From Rosistilla carotiformis (GTDB taxonomy: Bacteria > Planctomycetota > Planctomycetia > Pirellulales > Pirellulaceae), in assembly GCF_007753095.1 (NCBI RefSeq), contig NZ_CP036348.1, positions 620,001 to 684,000 on the forward strand: a stretch of 64,000 nt of DNA, written 5' to 3'. This document shows, in pieces, positions 51,901-57,269 of the stretch. A program made the position numbers and the translations under genes. The notes under the pieces were generated by a model that saw nothing but the letters and a program-made list of their open reading frames with translations, made no database searches and was not told the DNA's origin. The first letter of the stretch is position 1; each line of letters begins with the position of its first letter.

Positions 51901-52890
51901 TAGCGAAAATTCGATCGGCGAAAACAGGCTGAGATCCTGTCCGATTGTTGCCGACGCGTTCCCCGATTCCAGTTCCGCAGTCATCAACAGCTTGGCAGCG
52001 GGATGGTTGTTGATCGCGGTGATCAATTCGCCAACGGTCGATCGCGAGGCGGGATTGCTGTTGATCAGAACTTCGATACGATTGCCCAAAACCGAAACAA
52101 TCGGCGGCGCGCCCGCGACGCGGAACGACTGCCGCACATCGATTGCCAAATCTTGCCCGGCGACACCGCTGCTGACCGCGGTGAATCGTACTTGTGTGTT
52201 AGCAATGCCCAATTGCGACGTCGCTTGCGCACGATCCGAACCCTTCAGAGTCAGCACTTGGCCTTGGGTGGCGGTGCGGCCGACGTCATAGTAGGTCTGT
52301 CCGGTTACCGAAGCGACGCGCAGCAGCGCAGCAGCCTCTGGATTTTGTGCGATGCCGTATTGAATATCTGCGGCACGCGTGACCAGCGTGGAATTCGAGT
52401 TCAATTCGATCTGAACTTGCCCTCCCACCACACTGACGATCGGCAGCGTCTTGTCGGTCCGGTTGACCTTGGTGAAGACGATCTCCAGGTTGTCGCCGCT
52501 CGAACCGCTCTGAACCGCTTCAAAGGTGATCGTGACTGCGCCGCCCGATCCGAGATCGGTGACACCCGATGCCGAGGCAAATTCCCCATCGTCGCCCGCG
52601 CGGATGATCTTAATCCCATCGAGCGAAGCAGGGTCGAGTGAGGCCAATTCGTCGAACCGCAGCGTTAGTTCGCGCGGCGACGTATTCAGCACCGCCATGT
52701 CCTGCAGCAATGGCTCGGTGTCCGGCTGGATCCCCGCCAGCATCGGACCGGCATCCAGCATTTGGCGACCTTCCAGAGTCTCCAGCAGCGACCGACGGCT
52801 GTTGAGCCGCTGGCGTTTCGCAGCGCGATCGCTTCTGCGGGAGTTGTTGGAATTGTTCTTCACCGACGATCCAGTTTTCCGGATAGCCAT
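36934..52890 (-). CDS. Giant multidomain surface protein with C-terminal GEVED and dockerin domains
   Basis: The 5318-residue protein starts with a Lys/Arg-rich leader and LETLEGRQMLD motif. Around residue 633 is a metzincin-like helix (QRVREVLDLYSQYLGVQFVE) but no HExxH was found nearby. PPC-type domains (DLYKFALPTSGEVTIE... near 745-850; others near 2180, 2410, 3570) are followed by GDY/SGN-rich endings. Two parallel beta-helix regions are centred near 985-1220 and 1460-1780, with two fibronectin-like repeats between them. A recurrent module with the pattern D/G-G-x-x-x-F-E-F-D ... A-x-A-I-x-x-A-I occurs roughly ten times between about 2850 and 4950. A GEVED domain (about 4980-5150) and two dockerin repeats (about 5163-5227) close the protein. 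A single uninterrupted frame of 15.9 kb with neighbouring-gene codon use supports a real gene. Confidence 0.88.
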   Translation of the reverse strand: MAIRKTGSSVKNNSNNSRRSDRAAKRQRLNSRRSLLETLEGRQMLDAGPMLAGIQPDTEPLLQDMAVLNTSPRELTLRFDELASLDPASLDGIKIIRAGDDGEFASASGVTDLGSGGAVTITFEAVQSGSSGDNLEIVFTKVNRTDKTLPIVSVVGGQVQIELNSNSTLVTRAADIQYGIAQNPEAAALLRVASVTGQTYYDVGRTATQGQVLTLKGSDRAQATSQLGIANTQVRFTAVSSGVAGQDLAIDVRQSFRVAGAPPIVSVLGNRIEVLINSNPASRSTVGELITAINNHPAAKLLMTAELESGNASATIGQDLSLFSPIEFSLQNGDLDIEVVPGYVGFVDANQREVVFRFAEDLPQDRYRIQIDGSSENALQNTQGDNFNNGVDQTIEFSINLAPTIQAVVPQPIVNGQQLRDQIWVYFDRNDPLDVNSVRTAALYQLISTAGTETGADDFALTPVSVSYNPGTGVAVLQFSGDLYSLFPGAEVKQFRLRIGETDVRGTTPTVLPAVVEPGDSFALARDIRTDWTVSSTNISSVVLEGAIAKTEFINGVPVSNNEYLIDYPGGAGAPGVQEFRPEDPSSYGAPQADPLDGISTYYYNFFGQFRGDDPTSLPVDNDRVLFNNITEQQKQRVREVLDLYSQYLGVQFVESADMGLQIAVGETSSTVIGWEVSDDLGVINSRLVDESDDDLFGQEFFQLASGMVKDLIGVSDFLSAIDVGADPLYPSPRDIIEGQYSYRPDSTDIDLYKFALPTSGEVTIETFAERLAGTSSLLDTTLRLYREGPGGTIEELAANDDYWSEDSEITVALTAGTYYIGVSASGNDSYDPMIEDSGMGGLSEGAYELRMSFKPESATTITDTTGIALDGDNDGEQGGAFDFWFESAAFTDTVFVKKDGGTITPMVNNAISGVAKGAVTSISTALGSVSSLGTDIVRILPSGDGNVETTADNLPYLIGFDDFGRTLADGSSFEVPKDVTVMIDAGAIIKLRRARIGVGSSSPVVDASGGSLQVLGTPLVVGANGSQITSTPVSGEVVFTSLADATIGGTQSGNVARQGDWGGIDFRSDIDKVDESRINYEAEGIFLNVVQYGDFRYGGGTIIVGTRSEVISPIELSGTRATIANSTFTNNADAAIEASANTFEDDKFTLFEGQATPDYTRVGPSIYNVTFADNSINGMFIRSETRDGSGVEKLTVQARFDDLDVVHVIAENLEIQGTPGGGIVDSSAPPTRIVRLTTQAGGTLAVGEYSYRLSYVTQNGNESPVSDATGTVVTTSSNASILLDQLPAVPAGSDYVARRLYRSVDGGNYQLVATLNGSSTAFTDAGLAGGVAIDTNRPNVDDVVLTATADGTLPAGQYEYKISYLDASGNEVSVSFATEAISVPGVDIDDNTIVLDNLPTSNSASVVARRVYRSFNGDAFRMIALIPNNTDTQFTDAGLVSGMTLIENLRPRMDARLAIDPGVVIKLSGAVIEVEQGAQLLAEGTDRQQIIFTSLDDQRYGRGGTFSTNQSNANTVFQAGDWGGIYVGPGAQASLDHVRVTGAGGGARIDGKLSFFNPIEVHQGDLRLTNSQLDESGTGFAAGDSDRAGLQTHNAAVVFVRGAQPTIASNTFLNNDAVALNFDLNSLNNSYVTDRGRSTGFLEMVPGVSLGNQGPLVFDNVLDNNAINGMEIRGGELATAGVWDDTDIVHVVRGTVSIPNHEVYGGLRLESDPDRSLVVKFDSSTAPATIIAGGNSNGSADQFNGLADRVGGALQIIGQPGKSVVLTALEDDTIGAGFDTEGRPQTNTDNGDPDEGGPTLLPTGPEVNNGLLIDNDVATATPGFMSVRPAAGGSITASGVTVQGNTMLLANQDFLFSFENFIDIGSDGGAFALGTTTITQTPTLVADDLVVSSGTFTGANGLVTWTVQTSLNDGETKVNNVLSFTSDQPLGNIRFINYLDEDVQGISDDILYPVGTPGEADFRVFTLDGIQRIGFAQGGIYELGDGLQGAAYVGWAADQYNELETAILGNGSAYSIAGNIDLGDLPAFNDPALGTAYGFNDVTTAFAWDVFPAANSAVITTFLELIVSDPSDELNLAGAWDGIVIREAALDRNVEAAVEQEGNLSLNRNDQTALGQYLGELAPSVTAGSENRRIGYQVYGNIDQPSDVDVYSFDAEAGTEVWLEIDRTNSALDSVIELVRLLPNAADTDGDGISDSVVAISNGSISEAIDSGLIILDESAGTLERTVSSGQANSLTNSMFSNSATSAFNTPQDLFSTNPNDPGLRVVLPGETGEVFTYQVRVRSSNLKLNDPLSKLYSPATGAKIDAGNYDGLTSGPYELSIRLAESDEVAGSYLNLADIRYATTGVTVIGQPFNSPLLGDAIEFIDQNGSDNNDTLATAQPLGPFGTQSDPNSNDTLSIAGAISSATDVDWFEFSISGSTTQSGLQNYVSTVFDLDYADGLGRGDFSIWVFDQNGQLILTGLDSNVADDQPGNPNSPDFTSLSRGSTGTADPYIGAVELSAQGNGTVDSQTYYVAISGLNNMPSVLDQFTTAAATNPLVRLEPIESLVRIAEDHVSTIGGSTYAPTALQSLLFDPVNAATPLTLNDLKLYVSTGGAVDNIRLVNAYTGLQYGSIGSTGGQSFNDIAIRPNGDMFGYNVNGVNNDAAWHYYNIDTGYANITDLTPTGTNMVTLDTTFTVDAQGNTTANLVQSNVGVTVSAITFDPVNGVERGFIVGNRGQNPGLTQVTYTDNLLWEINPATGNIEGLAAPGTPQLFGASGGYTSPRERGYIETGNPNNLPSTRLGVTAASVVNAGGFVVPSLTDGLTFTIRDFVNAGSVPFQFDLGSAIQLNSNIAAGSFVRDGDTISVGGQLFEFDTGVRLDVTGVEDPLGAGVVEGSRVTLTSKSTGLAYTFEFDSDGRDFTGRNFSRPDLFAVDLEAATTDAAAASVLAAAINAADIGIRATAANTGEIVLTGATGTAPSVGLGIASLGADGITTVNATAIVVDDDLSATDLTRVVSDTFRDSQIAIATAGTRIDFTNNPTIDLDLETAFGTNPAIAIVGTANAAGGPTIIPFDVDDTAAEIGARVVAAVQAAVDSGLLTSVTATVDGNTVDFNGANVLSASGPLDVAGIAPGGTVTGIAVPASGDMYAVSNAGGLYQISSNVIEPVRVTFLNNIGTYVETATDLLGLNFTGLSAGPENLAGGAYSDLLFGITGNGDVYAFNTRGELQPIFANGASRISTGISGATGFDFGNLDYNLWHVTSDTFAGSVTPITLPGHGINGTFNDTRDASAGGASWYFGLDDAISTGTLNARTTRVDGTTVNGTYDFAGGAHGEIVSNPFSLEGYSSDDLPTFYFNYFLETGRIGDSQLEDSLRVYLVDENGTEYLLSTNSDSATALADNPNLSLVDVSALDAAQETFDNTGTWRQARVPLDEFAGLKDLKLRFEFSTSGSLEFGQVELQAVAGEEISDGDRFRISGRDYEFVLSPLLVMPDGNQIVNGETIAIDGAVYQFTTDPLTVASPNVPVVYSLTDSGEQIAQSLRDAIANFAFTEDNDYDTDQGDASQVNDTFATADQVDLPGAQTTITSAGSIGTPNGAVNSLDVDMLQMDLAAGQTILLTINEVAGAPALNPVARLFNGQGVELAREVSVDGQTVISFEAPADGTYYIGISGEGNGNYDPTDNLGGRAFGKSGGYTLELVSTRPYDIRNAGNQVILNGTGDATFSANSSIQVVGNDGSSGIPVLVNRDMTPAEVATAIADAIRDTVGPTQIITQQGGVLSLPGLTINSVGPLTIPVRTGDAFASPSVQMARDNDSRGVYLDDFIIGFRERGEFVTSAGISNDFVTNNGFDLGGDDFALTQTGEYQLEIRGASEYVLSRGLTSPIPMFRSFDTNDRLVQGAMLEALSATDLDAAATALADLIELRNTDPTLQDIDPDTRLSFTLNDGQTNITFEFVNAASDIAPLEGNVPIYYNTGVVNAISGESVPETAAEIAAKISNAINLPDVQALLNISALSSSGAASTDAAASGDYRINLSGNVNIIENLTQLSSQIVGDSRKPGTDELPIVALFAQATQALALNRRGDSNTGSEEQGVIKIEGVAVSYSSGYGINLDHGADVGTFKYPKNLVELNSYVDAAGVVHAGLAPGVVVQSNVLAYNGLGGINVEGMDTTNGPQLSTVAFDRIVNNTIIGGTINATDSPGEATYQGTLYTNGSISFADTVVSFNPSTTAPPAIGLQISSEALGIPNYSGGVAEPTPNAGQGSVSLGGGGSITVQFVDNRLVGSGDASPDLEIFEVGNAEPVRVEVSVDGVNFVDVGTSVGGANQIDIDRYGFGPNDRIAFVRITDQNFGSALDLAVGADIDAVGAISSVPADLFSPAGTGIALSNGVSPTLMNNVFVNNANAIDATGNFVPNNPVVLGANTFQANTFNLTDPNGSLLDNVLARFVDDNSNLFVSATDGIFIPAQGSDLIDSSINSLDDRPQLQIVRETVGLLASPVIAPDFDANGALRIDDPTHNVPGGQGNLIYKDRGAFDRGDLAAPRGIVITPLDNSRDGSDADPVTDSVQIRQVNKNYFEILLVDGGEPANPRGGVGIRDASVTSDALLLFEDNVPLIEGEDYIFAYDTSGDIIRLTPLAGRWKEDSVYRIELLNDAQAVLKSQDSSSYTDGQQIRVIDSSNAETAFEIERGIILTVPVLPGDFADVNDGETFTIFDGVSERTFEFDTNNAAFAGNIAVSIPPSTNTGEPQSVNQVSAAIAQAIQISGLNLQVVDLNGEVQLFASDRLTSVNPDGSTLTVAGSIGVSTGFGIQVPNLLGVADGITDGQQFSVRRGDGRIRFFEIDLNNSVTNTSATPIQLTSTTNLTVIANAIRDAIAVSDLGLNPEVVAGGQILMSNAADVTIDLSNSVLTQIGQPGDEAAVPIVLAGNLTSSEVGQLIQQAIESANPTGVTLRVIGDQIILKGAQAVTGAGAIRVQAISDNAGNTLSSNDPLTGTTQFTIFVSDEAGLDYGDAPAGYGTLEASNGARHTVTSGFSLGVSATPESDARLGDDASNADGDIDDGVAFASGTTLTPSGSATLEIELTNTIGSDAILDAWIDWNQDGQFSDSERLVWNAGPILASTGGIELASGTNTYSIRVPETALPGTTYGRFRLSSTGVTSPVGKANDGEVEDLVVNVQASSHQNPTNALDVNGSGDVSPIDALQVINAISRYGTGQITSNIPNFPYIDVNGNGLLEPIDVLRVLNHLNSAVANSEAEGEGFGWVPAANGVLTPEFMDIESEPEATVTGTQLPAATASSTTSVFDSTVSNTLEEVIGELASEQSQDEISEIDDFFANLSFE

Positions 52891-53377
52891 TCACCGACCT
52901 CTTCGTAAACCCTTTCGGGCGAACAACTTATGGGCCGAACGATTCGGCCCTCAAATGTAGGCGCAACGCCTATGTTGACAAAGCTTTCGGAGCGTTTCGC
53001 AAAGCGAATGAAGGTGGTCCCGAATGCCAAAATAGACAAGCTGGGCAATGTGCGTAAGCAAAGTGCCGCATTGGCTGGATTGTAGTTGGGAGCACCGACA
53101 GTGCAACGAAAATCAATGTGATACCCCGTTCCACGCTAGCTAAAAAACGCTTATGCCAAATGTGCTGGCGTCGCGGAACGATTCGGTTTTGATACTTGTG
53201 ACTCTGGGAAAGTTCCGTTGCTTTGAAGATCGTTCTCTGAGGGACACCTTGGAAAAGATGGTATGGCGGACGCAAAGGGACCAAAACGACCTTGCCGCCG
53301 AACGACAGAGGCTGGTAACGTCCCCCTTAAATAGCGACATTCTTCCTTTAAAACCGAAGTAGACAAAGGTGCACAGC
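52891..53377. other. Intergenic region upstream of giant gene and of TPR lipoprotein gene
   Basis: The 487-bp divergent region should hold promoters for both genes. I see one perfect hairpin near the giant gene (separate entry) but no convincing -35/-10 pair and no RNA gene. Composition is close to the genome average. Confidence 0.5.
52932..52950. other. Perfect short hairpin in leader of the giant gene
   Basis: GGGCCGAA (52932-52939) pairs with TTCGGCCC (52943-52950) around a 3-base loop, 42-60 bp before the giant gene start. No T-run follows on the minus strand. It may be an mRNA 5' hairpin or a protein-binding palindrome. Confidence 0.5.
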
Positions 53378-54121
53378 ATGCACTCCCTCCGGAAAAAACA
53401 ACCGAAATCGCCAGTTTTGGCGGCGGCATTGCTCGTTTTGTCGCTGTCGGGCTGTCAATTCGCCGCCAGCGGCCAAAATGCCCAGGGCGTGCGGTTGTAC
53501 GACCAGGGGCAATACTCCGCCGCGCTGCAGCAATTTCAGCAGGCGATTGCGTCGGATCCTAAAAATCCCGACAGCTACTACAACCTGGCGGCGACCACGC
53601 ACCGGTTGGGGAAAGAGCGGAATGATCGCGCTCTGATGGACCAAGCCGAATCGCTGTACAACCAATGTCTCGACCTGCAGCCGGCCCATGTCGATTGCCA
53701 TCGGGGGTTAGCCGTTTTGTTGGTCGAAACCGATCGTCCCGACAGGGCGTTTGCGCTGTTGAGGAACTGGGCTACCAGCCAGCCTCAGTTGGCCGATGCT
53801 CGTATCGAACTGGCGCGAATGTACCAGGAGTTTGGCGAGGGAGAGACCGCTCAGAAATTTCTTGAGGACGCGATTCACCAAGACGGCAACAATGCCCGGG
53901 CTTGGTTGGCACTTGGGCAGATCCGCGAATCGGCTGGCGATTACCAGCAAGCGTTGCAGGATTATCAACGCAGCTACGACCTGAACAGCATGCAGCCTCA
54001 AGTTGCCGAGAGGATCGCCGCGATGAACCGTCAGATCGTTAGCGGTGTCGGCGGGGTGACCGCCAGCGGAACCCGTTTGGCCCAGCAGTCTGCGGCCGAT
54101 GTTTCCAAGGGACGCTACTAG
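53378..54121 (+). CDS. TPR-repeat lipoprotein
   Basis: About 247 aa from ATG 53378, which has AAAGG 8 bases upstream; a GTG at 53369 is in frame. A lipoprotein signal (VLAAALLVLSLSGC) with lipobox LSGC places it in the envelope. TPR units follow from residue about 40: VRLYDQGQYSAALQQFQQAIASDPKNPDSYYNLA, then QAESLYNQCLDLQPAHVDCHRGLAVLLVE and ARAWLALGQIRESAGDYQQALQDYQRSYDLN. The form resembles NfrA/PilW-like assembly scaffolds, but no specific partner is visible. It is transcribed divergently from the giant surface-protein gene and convergently with lpxB. Confidence 0.9.
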   Translation: MHSLRKKQPKSPVLAAALLVLSLSGCQFAASGQNAQGVRLYDQGQYSAALQQFQQAIASDPKNPDSYYNLAATTHRLGKERNDRALMDQAESLYNQCLDLQPAHVDCHRGLAVLLVETDRPDRAFALLRNWATSQPQLADARIELARMYQEFGEGETAQKFLEDAIHQDGNNARAWLALGQIRESAGDYQQALQDYQRSYDLNSMQPQVAERIAAMNRQIVSGVGGVTASGTRLAQQSAADVSKGRY

Positions 54122-54442
54122 CGGGCGTTTGCCGGAGGTCGCTCTTCTAGCGAGCCGTTTTACAGCGACGAGCAAATGTTCGTTCGCCCCGTTCTGTTCA
54201 GCCCACCTGCTTGACGCCGGCCGCACGACCATACCATCGCGACGCGCCAGCGAGTGAGACTTGCTCACACGCTAGCTAAACGTTGCATGCTCTAAAGACG
54301 CGGTCGTTCACTCGCCGGCGCTTTGTGCTTGTATTCGGTGTTCTCAATCACTCGCCTACGCTTCGTGCTCGTCCGTGTGCTGGATTTTCACTCGCGAGTG
54401 CTTCGTGCTTGATGCGTGGGAGCACCGAGATTCGGCGATACG
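54122..54442. other. Convergent intergenic region with short repeats
   Basis: The 321 bp between the TPR lipoprotein gene and lpxB hold no gene. The distinctive content is the 40-bp-period repeat listed separately and an inverted partial copy at 54242-54258. Confidence 0.5.
54308..54411. repeat. Three imperfect tandem repeats with exact 40-bp period
   Basis: Units start at 54308, 54348 and 54388. Each begins TCACTCGC, then four or five variable bases, then GCTTYGTGCTYG (54308-54331, 54348-54371, 54388-54411). The bases between units are also partly alike (GTGTTCTCAA versus GTGTGCTGGATTT). An inverted partial copy (GCGCCAGCGAGTGA) lies at 54245-54258, so the arrangement could also fold as a stem-loop in RNA. 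Confidence 0.75.
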
Positions 54443-55630
54443 TTATGCGGCGCGGCGGTTTGCAATAGCTTGGTTGGCATCGAACATCGCGATCAATTGA
54501 TCGGCGGCGCGGTCGGACGCACCTGGGACCGCATACTTGCTGCGCAACGTCTGCAGTTCGCGTTGAACATCGGCCAGGTGAGCTGGATCGCTCAGCAAGC
54601 GATCGGCTGCGGCCACGACCTCGGCAATCACCGGTTCGGGATCGCCAGCGGAGACAAATTCTGGAAAGAGCGTCTTCTCCGCCATTAGGTTGGGTAAAGT
54701 CATGCTTTTGGTGGAAACCAGAACCGAAGCGAGCCATTTGATCGTCCGCCCTACGCGGTACAGAACCACAGCGGGAGTCGACCGGGCCATCAGCTCCAGA
54801 CTGACCGATCCGGAGACCATGATCGCCGATTCGGCGGCCTCGACGATTTCACTTGTCTTGCCGACAAAAAAGTCCAGGGGCAGCGATTGGTCTTCGGCGG
54901 TCAATTGTTCGCGGCACCAAAGACATTGTCGATCGCGAAAGCAGGCGACCTGGAACCGCACATCGGGGTGACGCTTGGATAGCCGGCGGATCGCTTCCAG
55001 CTGAAGCGGCCAGTTGTTGGTGACCTCGTTGCGTCGGGAGCCGGGCAGCACGGCAACCAACCGCTTGCCCTCCCGACGCAGCGTTCGGAAACGCTCCATT
55101 GTCGCTGGATCGAGTGGCTTCTTGGCCACTGCGTCGAAAAACGGATGGCCAACGTACTCCGCGTCGATTCCCCGCTCGCGGTACCATTGGTATTCAAACG
55201 GCAGCACGCAGAGCACTTTGTCGACATATTTGCGAACTTTACGGATTCGCCACGGGGCCCAAGCCCACAGTTGGGGAGGCAGGTAATAATAAACGGGAAT
55301 CCCGTTCGCCTTGGCTCGCTTGGCGATGTGCCAGTTGAAGCCGGGGAAATCGACCAGAACCACCGCTCGCGGAGGCGATTGGGAGAAGATCTGCGTCGCC
55401 TGTTGTGCAACGCGATAGAACTCCGCCACCTTGGGGGCAACCTCGACCACTCCCATCACCGCCAGTTGGGTCAGTTCGAAATCCAGCTGGCAGCCGGCCT
55501 GCTGCATCTCGCTGCCGCCGAAACCACGATAACTCAGCTGAGGGGCACGAACGCGCAGCGCGTCGATCAGACGGGCGGTATGTTGGTCGCCACTGGGTTC
55601 ACCGGCAGAGAAGAAGATTGATTGATTCAT
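54443..55630 (-). CDS. lpxB: Lipid-A-disaccharide synthase
   Basis: The 395-residue protein is a GT19-family glycosyltransferase that joins UDP-2,3-diacylglucosamine to lipid X in lipid A synthesis at the inner membrane. Family motifs include FFSAGEPSGDQHTARL at residues 6-21, VLVDFPGFNWHIAKRAK near 111, YYLPPQLWAWAPWRI near 136, VLPGSRRNEV near 194 and a late SGSVSLELMARSTPAVVLYRV. Length is normal (about 380-390). Its presence implies that this planctomycete makes lipid A. It is convergent with the TPR lipoprotein gene, without other lpx genes adjacent. Confidence 0.95.
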   Translation of the reverse strand: MNQSIFFSAGEPSGDQHTARLIDALRVRAPQLSYRGFGGSEMQQAGCQLDFELTQLAVMGVVEVAPKVAEFYRVAQQATQIFSQSPPRAVVLVDFPGFNWHIAKRAKANGIPVYYYLPPQLWAWAPWRIRKVRKYVDKVLCVLPFEYQWYRERGIDAEYVGHPFFDAVAKKPLDPATMERFRTLRREGKRLVAVLPGSRRNEVTNNWPLQLEAIRRLSKRHPDVRFQVACFRDRQCLWCREQLTAEDQSLPLDFFVGKTSEIVEAAESAIMVSGSVSLELMARSTPAVVLYRVGRTIKWLASVLVSTKSMTLPNLMAEKTLFPEFVSAGDPEPVIAEVVAAADRLLSDPAHLADVQRELQTLRSKYAVPGASDRAADQLIAMFDANQAIANRRAA

Positions 55631-55770
55631 GGAGGCGTGATAGGGTTGCTGGAGGGGATCGGCCCAATCAGACAGGTGTATTCGCAGCCGAAATACCGGT
55701 CAAGACGAACCCTGCTGCTAGCATTTACCCGAAACGACAGCTCCGATCGCCTCGAGCCCTGGAATTTGCG

Positions 55771-56253
55771 ATGAATCTACCCGAATCGCCCGACTACTTA
55801 AATTCGCTGCAGGGCGGATGGGAAGCGCTCGGGAATGGGGCTCCCACGTTGGTGGCGTTGGCCCAGCTGTGTGCCCGTGCGTTGGTCGAAGGATCGCGCG
55901 ATGAGGAACCGTTGAGTGTTGAAGCGAAGGCGATTTTGTTTGCCGCCCGCAATCGTGGCGTGATCGAAGTGCGTGGTGTGAACACCGCCTTCGAGGCGAC
56001 CGCGCGGTTGTTGGCCATTTACATCGAAGTCGATGAACATCGCACGATCGCATTCCGCAACCGGGAAAAGCCGCAGGTGACGGTTCGTTTCTTCGATGCG
56101 TTTTGTCAGCTGTGTCGCAGCGGGCTGGTGTTGCATCACCTGTACCGCGACTTTTCGTTGACCGATCGCGGGTTTGAGGTCGCTGCGAAGATCGTCGAGC
56201 CGGAGGTGGCCCAGGCGTTGGGGCAAGCGACTGAATTTGGGCTGCATGATTAG
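55771..56253 (+). CDS. Hypothetical protein, 160 aa
   Basis: I do not recognise a family. From ATG 55771 the protein is soluble and mostly helical, with a small mixed motif GVIEVRGVNTAFEATARLLAIYIEVD and a C-terminal helical part (FFDAFCQLCRSGLVLHHLYRDFSLTDRGFEVAAKI) that resembles the winged-helix or coiled arrangement seen in some regulators, but no DNA-binding motif is certain. The frame runs open upstream to 55405, but that section is antisense to lpxB and is not protein-like. It is divergent from lpxB. Confidence 0.75.
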   Translation: MNLPESPDYLNSLQGGWEALGNGAPTLVALAQLCARALVEGSRDEEPLSVEAKAILFAARNRGVIEVRGVNTAFEATARLLAIYIEVDEHRTIAFRNREKPQVTVRFFDAFCQLCRSGLVLHHLYRDFSLTDRGFEVAAKIVEPEVAQALGQATEFGLHD

Positions 56254-56272
56254 CCGCCCAGAAGCTCTTGGC

Positions 56273-56316
56273 GCAAAAAAAAACGGCCCGGAAAGCCGAA
56301 GCTGACCGGGCCGTTT
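56273..56316 (-). terminator. Rho-independent terminator of the Cys-rich gene (probably bidirectional)
   Basis: AAACGGCCCGG (56281-56291) pairs perfectly with CCGGGCCGTTT (56306-56316). An A-run (56275-56283) on the plus strand gives a T-run after the stem on the minus strand. It lies between the convergent ends of the 160-aa gene (56253) and the Cys-rich gene (56355). Confidence 0.85.
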
Positions 56317-56354
56317 ATCGAATCACGTCTGAAGGATCTAGCATCCTACTCGCA

Positions 56355-57269
56355 TTAGCGAGCGTAGCGGGTGCTAGCCTGAATGACGCGACGCTTGCTG
56401 TTCAAGTAAGCACTTGGGTCAACCACAGGTGCTGGTGGCATTGGAGCAGCGTCTTCGACGACTGGAGCTTCAACGTGAACCGAAGTTCCACCGTTGCAGC
56501 TCGAGCAAGCTGGTGCTGCTGGAGCAGCGTAGCTGGTCGAAGCACATCCGCAGCTGTCGCAAGCCGAATCGCAGCTGCTCTTCTTCTTGCAGCAGCTCAG
56601 GCCGCCGAACAACTTCGACAGCAGGCCACCGCTCTTCTTCTTTCCGCATGGGTCGCAACCGCAAGCTGGTTCGCAGCAAGAAGCCGATTCGCAGCAAGAA
56701 GTTTCGCAACCGCAAGCTGGTTCGCAGCAAGAGGTTCCGCAAGCCGAAGTTTCGCAACCGCAAGCTGGTTCGCAGCAAGAGGCTCCGCAAGCCGAAGTTT
56801 CACATCCGCAAGCTGGTTCGCAGCAAGCCGAAGTTTCGCAGCACGAATCGCAGCTGCTCTTCTTCGATCCACCGAACAGCTTCGAAAGCAAACCGCAGCA
56901 GCTCTTCGATGCACAGCACTTCTTGCTGTCACAGCAAGCTGGTTCGCAGCAAGAGGTTTCGCAACCACAAGCTGGTTCGCAGCAAGATGCGCCACAAGCC
57001 GAAGTTTCGCAACCGCAAGCTGGTTCACAGCAAGAGGTTCCGCATGCCGAGCTTTCGCAACCACAAGCGGGTTCGCAAGCAACTTCGCAACAGGAAGATT
57101 CACAACCACAAGCTGGTTCACAAACGTCCGAGCAGCCGGTTTCGCAGCAGCTGCTGCTTCCACCACCACACTTCAGTCCCAACATGCGGTCCAACAGGTC
57201 AAATCCGAAACCTTGCGAGCAGATGCTCATACCGATAATCAAGGTCGTAGACAGGATTGCACGCTTCAT
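56355..57269 (-). CDS. Secreted cysteine-rich modular repeat protein
   Basis: About 304 aa from ATG 57269, with TTAGGAG ten bases upstream. A signal peptide (MKRAILSTTLIIGMSICSQGFG) is followed by three blocks. Each opens with an amphipathic Leu motif (LLDRMLGLKCGG, then GLLSKLFGG twice) and continues with Cys-pair modules. The heptad CEPACGC occurs eight times, usually followed by ETSACG or ETSCC, plus one CEPACCD variant. The C-terminus (AAPAAPACSSCNG ... VVDPSAYLNSKRRVIQASTRYAR) is Cys-poor and Pro/Ala-rich. No family is recognised. Such composition fits disulfide cross-linking or metal binding outside the cytoplasm. Long open frames on the opposite strand are a by-product of the repeats. 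Confidence 0.82.
   Translation of the reverse strand: MKRAILSTTLIIGMSICSQGFGFDLLDRMLGLKCGGGSSSCCETGCSDVCEPACGCESSCCEVACEPACGCESSACGTSCCEPACGCETSACGASCCEPACGCETSCCEPACCDSKKCCASKSCCGLLSKLFGGSKKSSCDSCCETSACCEPACGCETSACGASCCEPACGCETSACGTSCCEPACGCETSCCESASCCEPACGCDPCGKKKSGGLLSKLFGGLSCCKKKSSCDSACDSCGCASTSYAAPAAPACSSCNGGTSVHVEAPVVEDAAPMPPAPVVDPSAYLNSKRRVIQASTRYAR

Noticed and set aside
36954-52960. Many plus-strand open frames of 100-350 codons antisense to the giant gene
   Set aside because: They mirror the high-GC codon pattern of the minus-strand gene, have no domain-like sequence or consistent starts, and are Arg/Gly/Asp-rich as expected for antisense frames.
54308-54411. CRISPR-like array
   Set aside because: Only three imperfect units, period 40 bp with 16-base non-unique spacers that are partly similar to each other, and no cas gene in the window.
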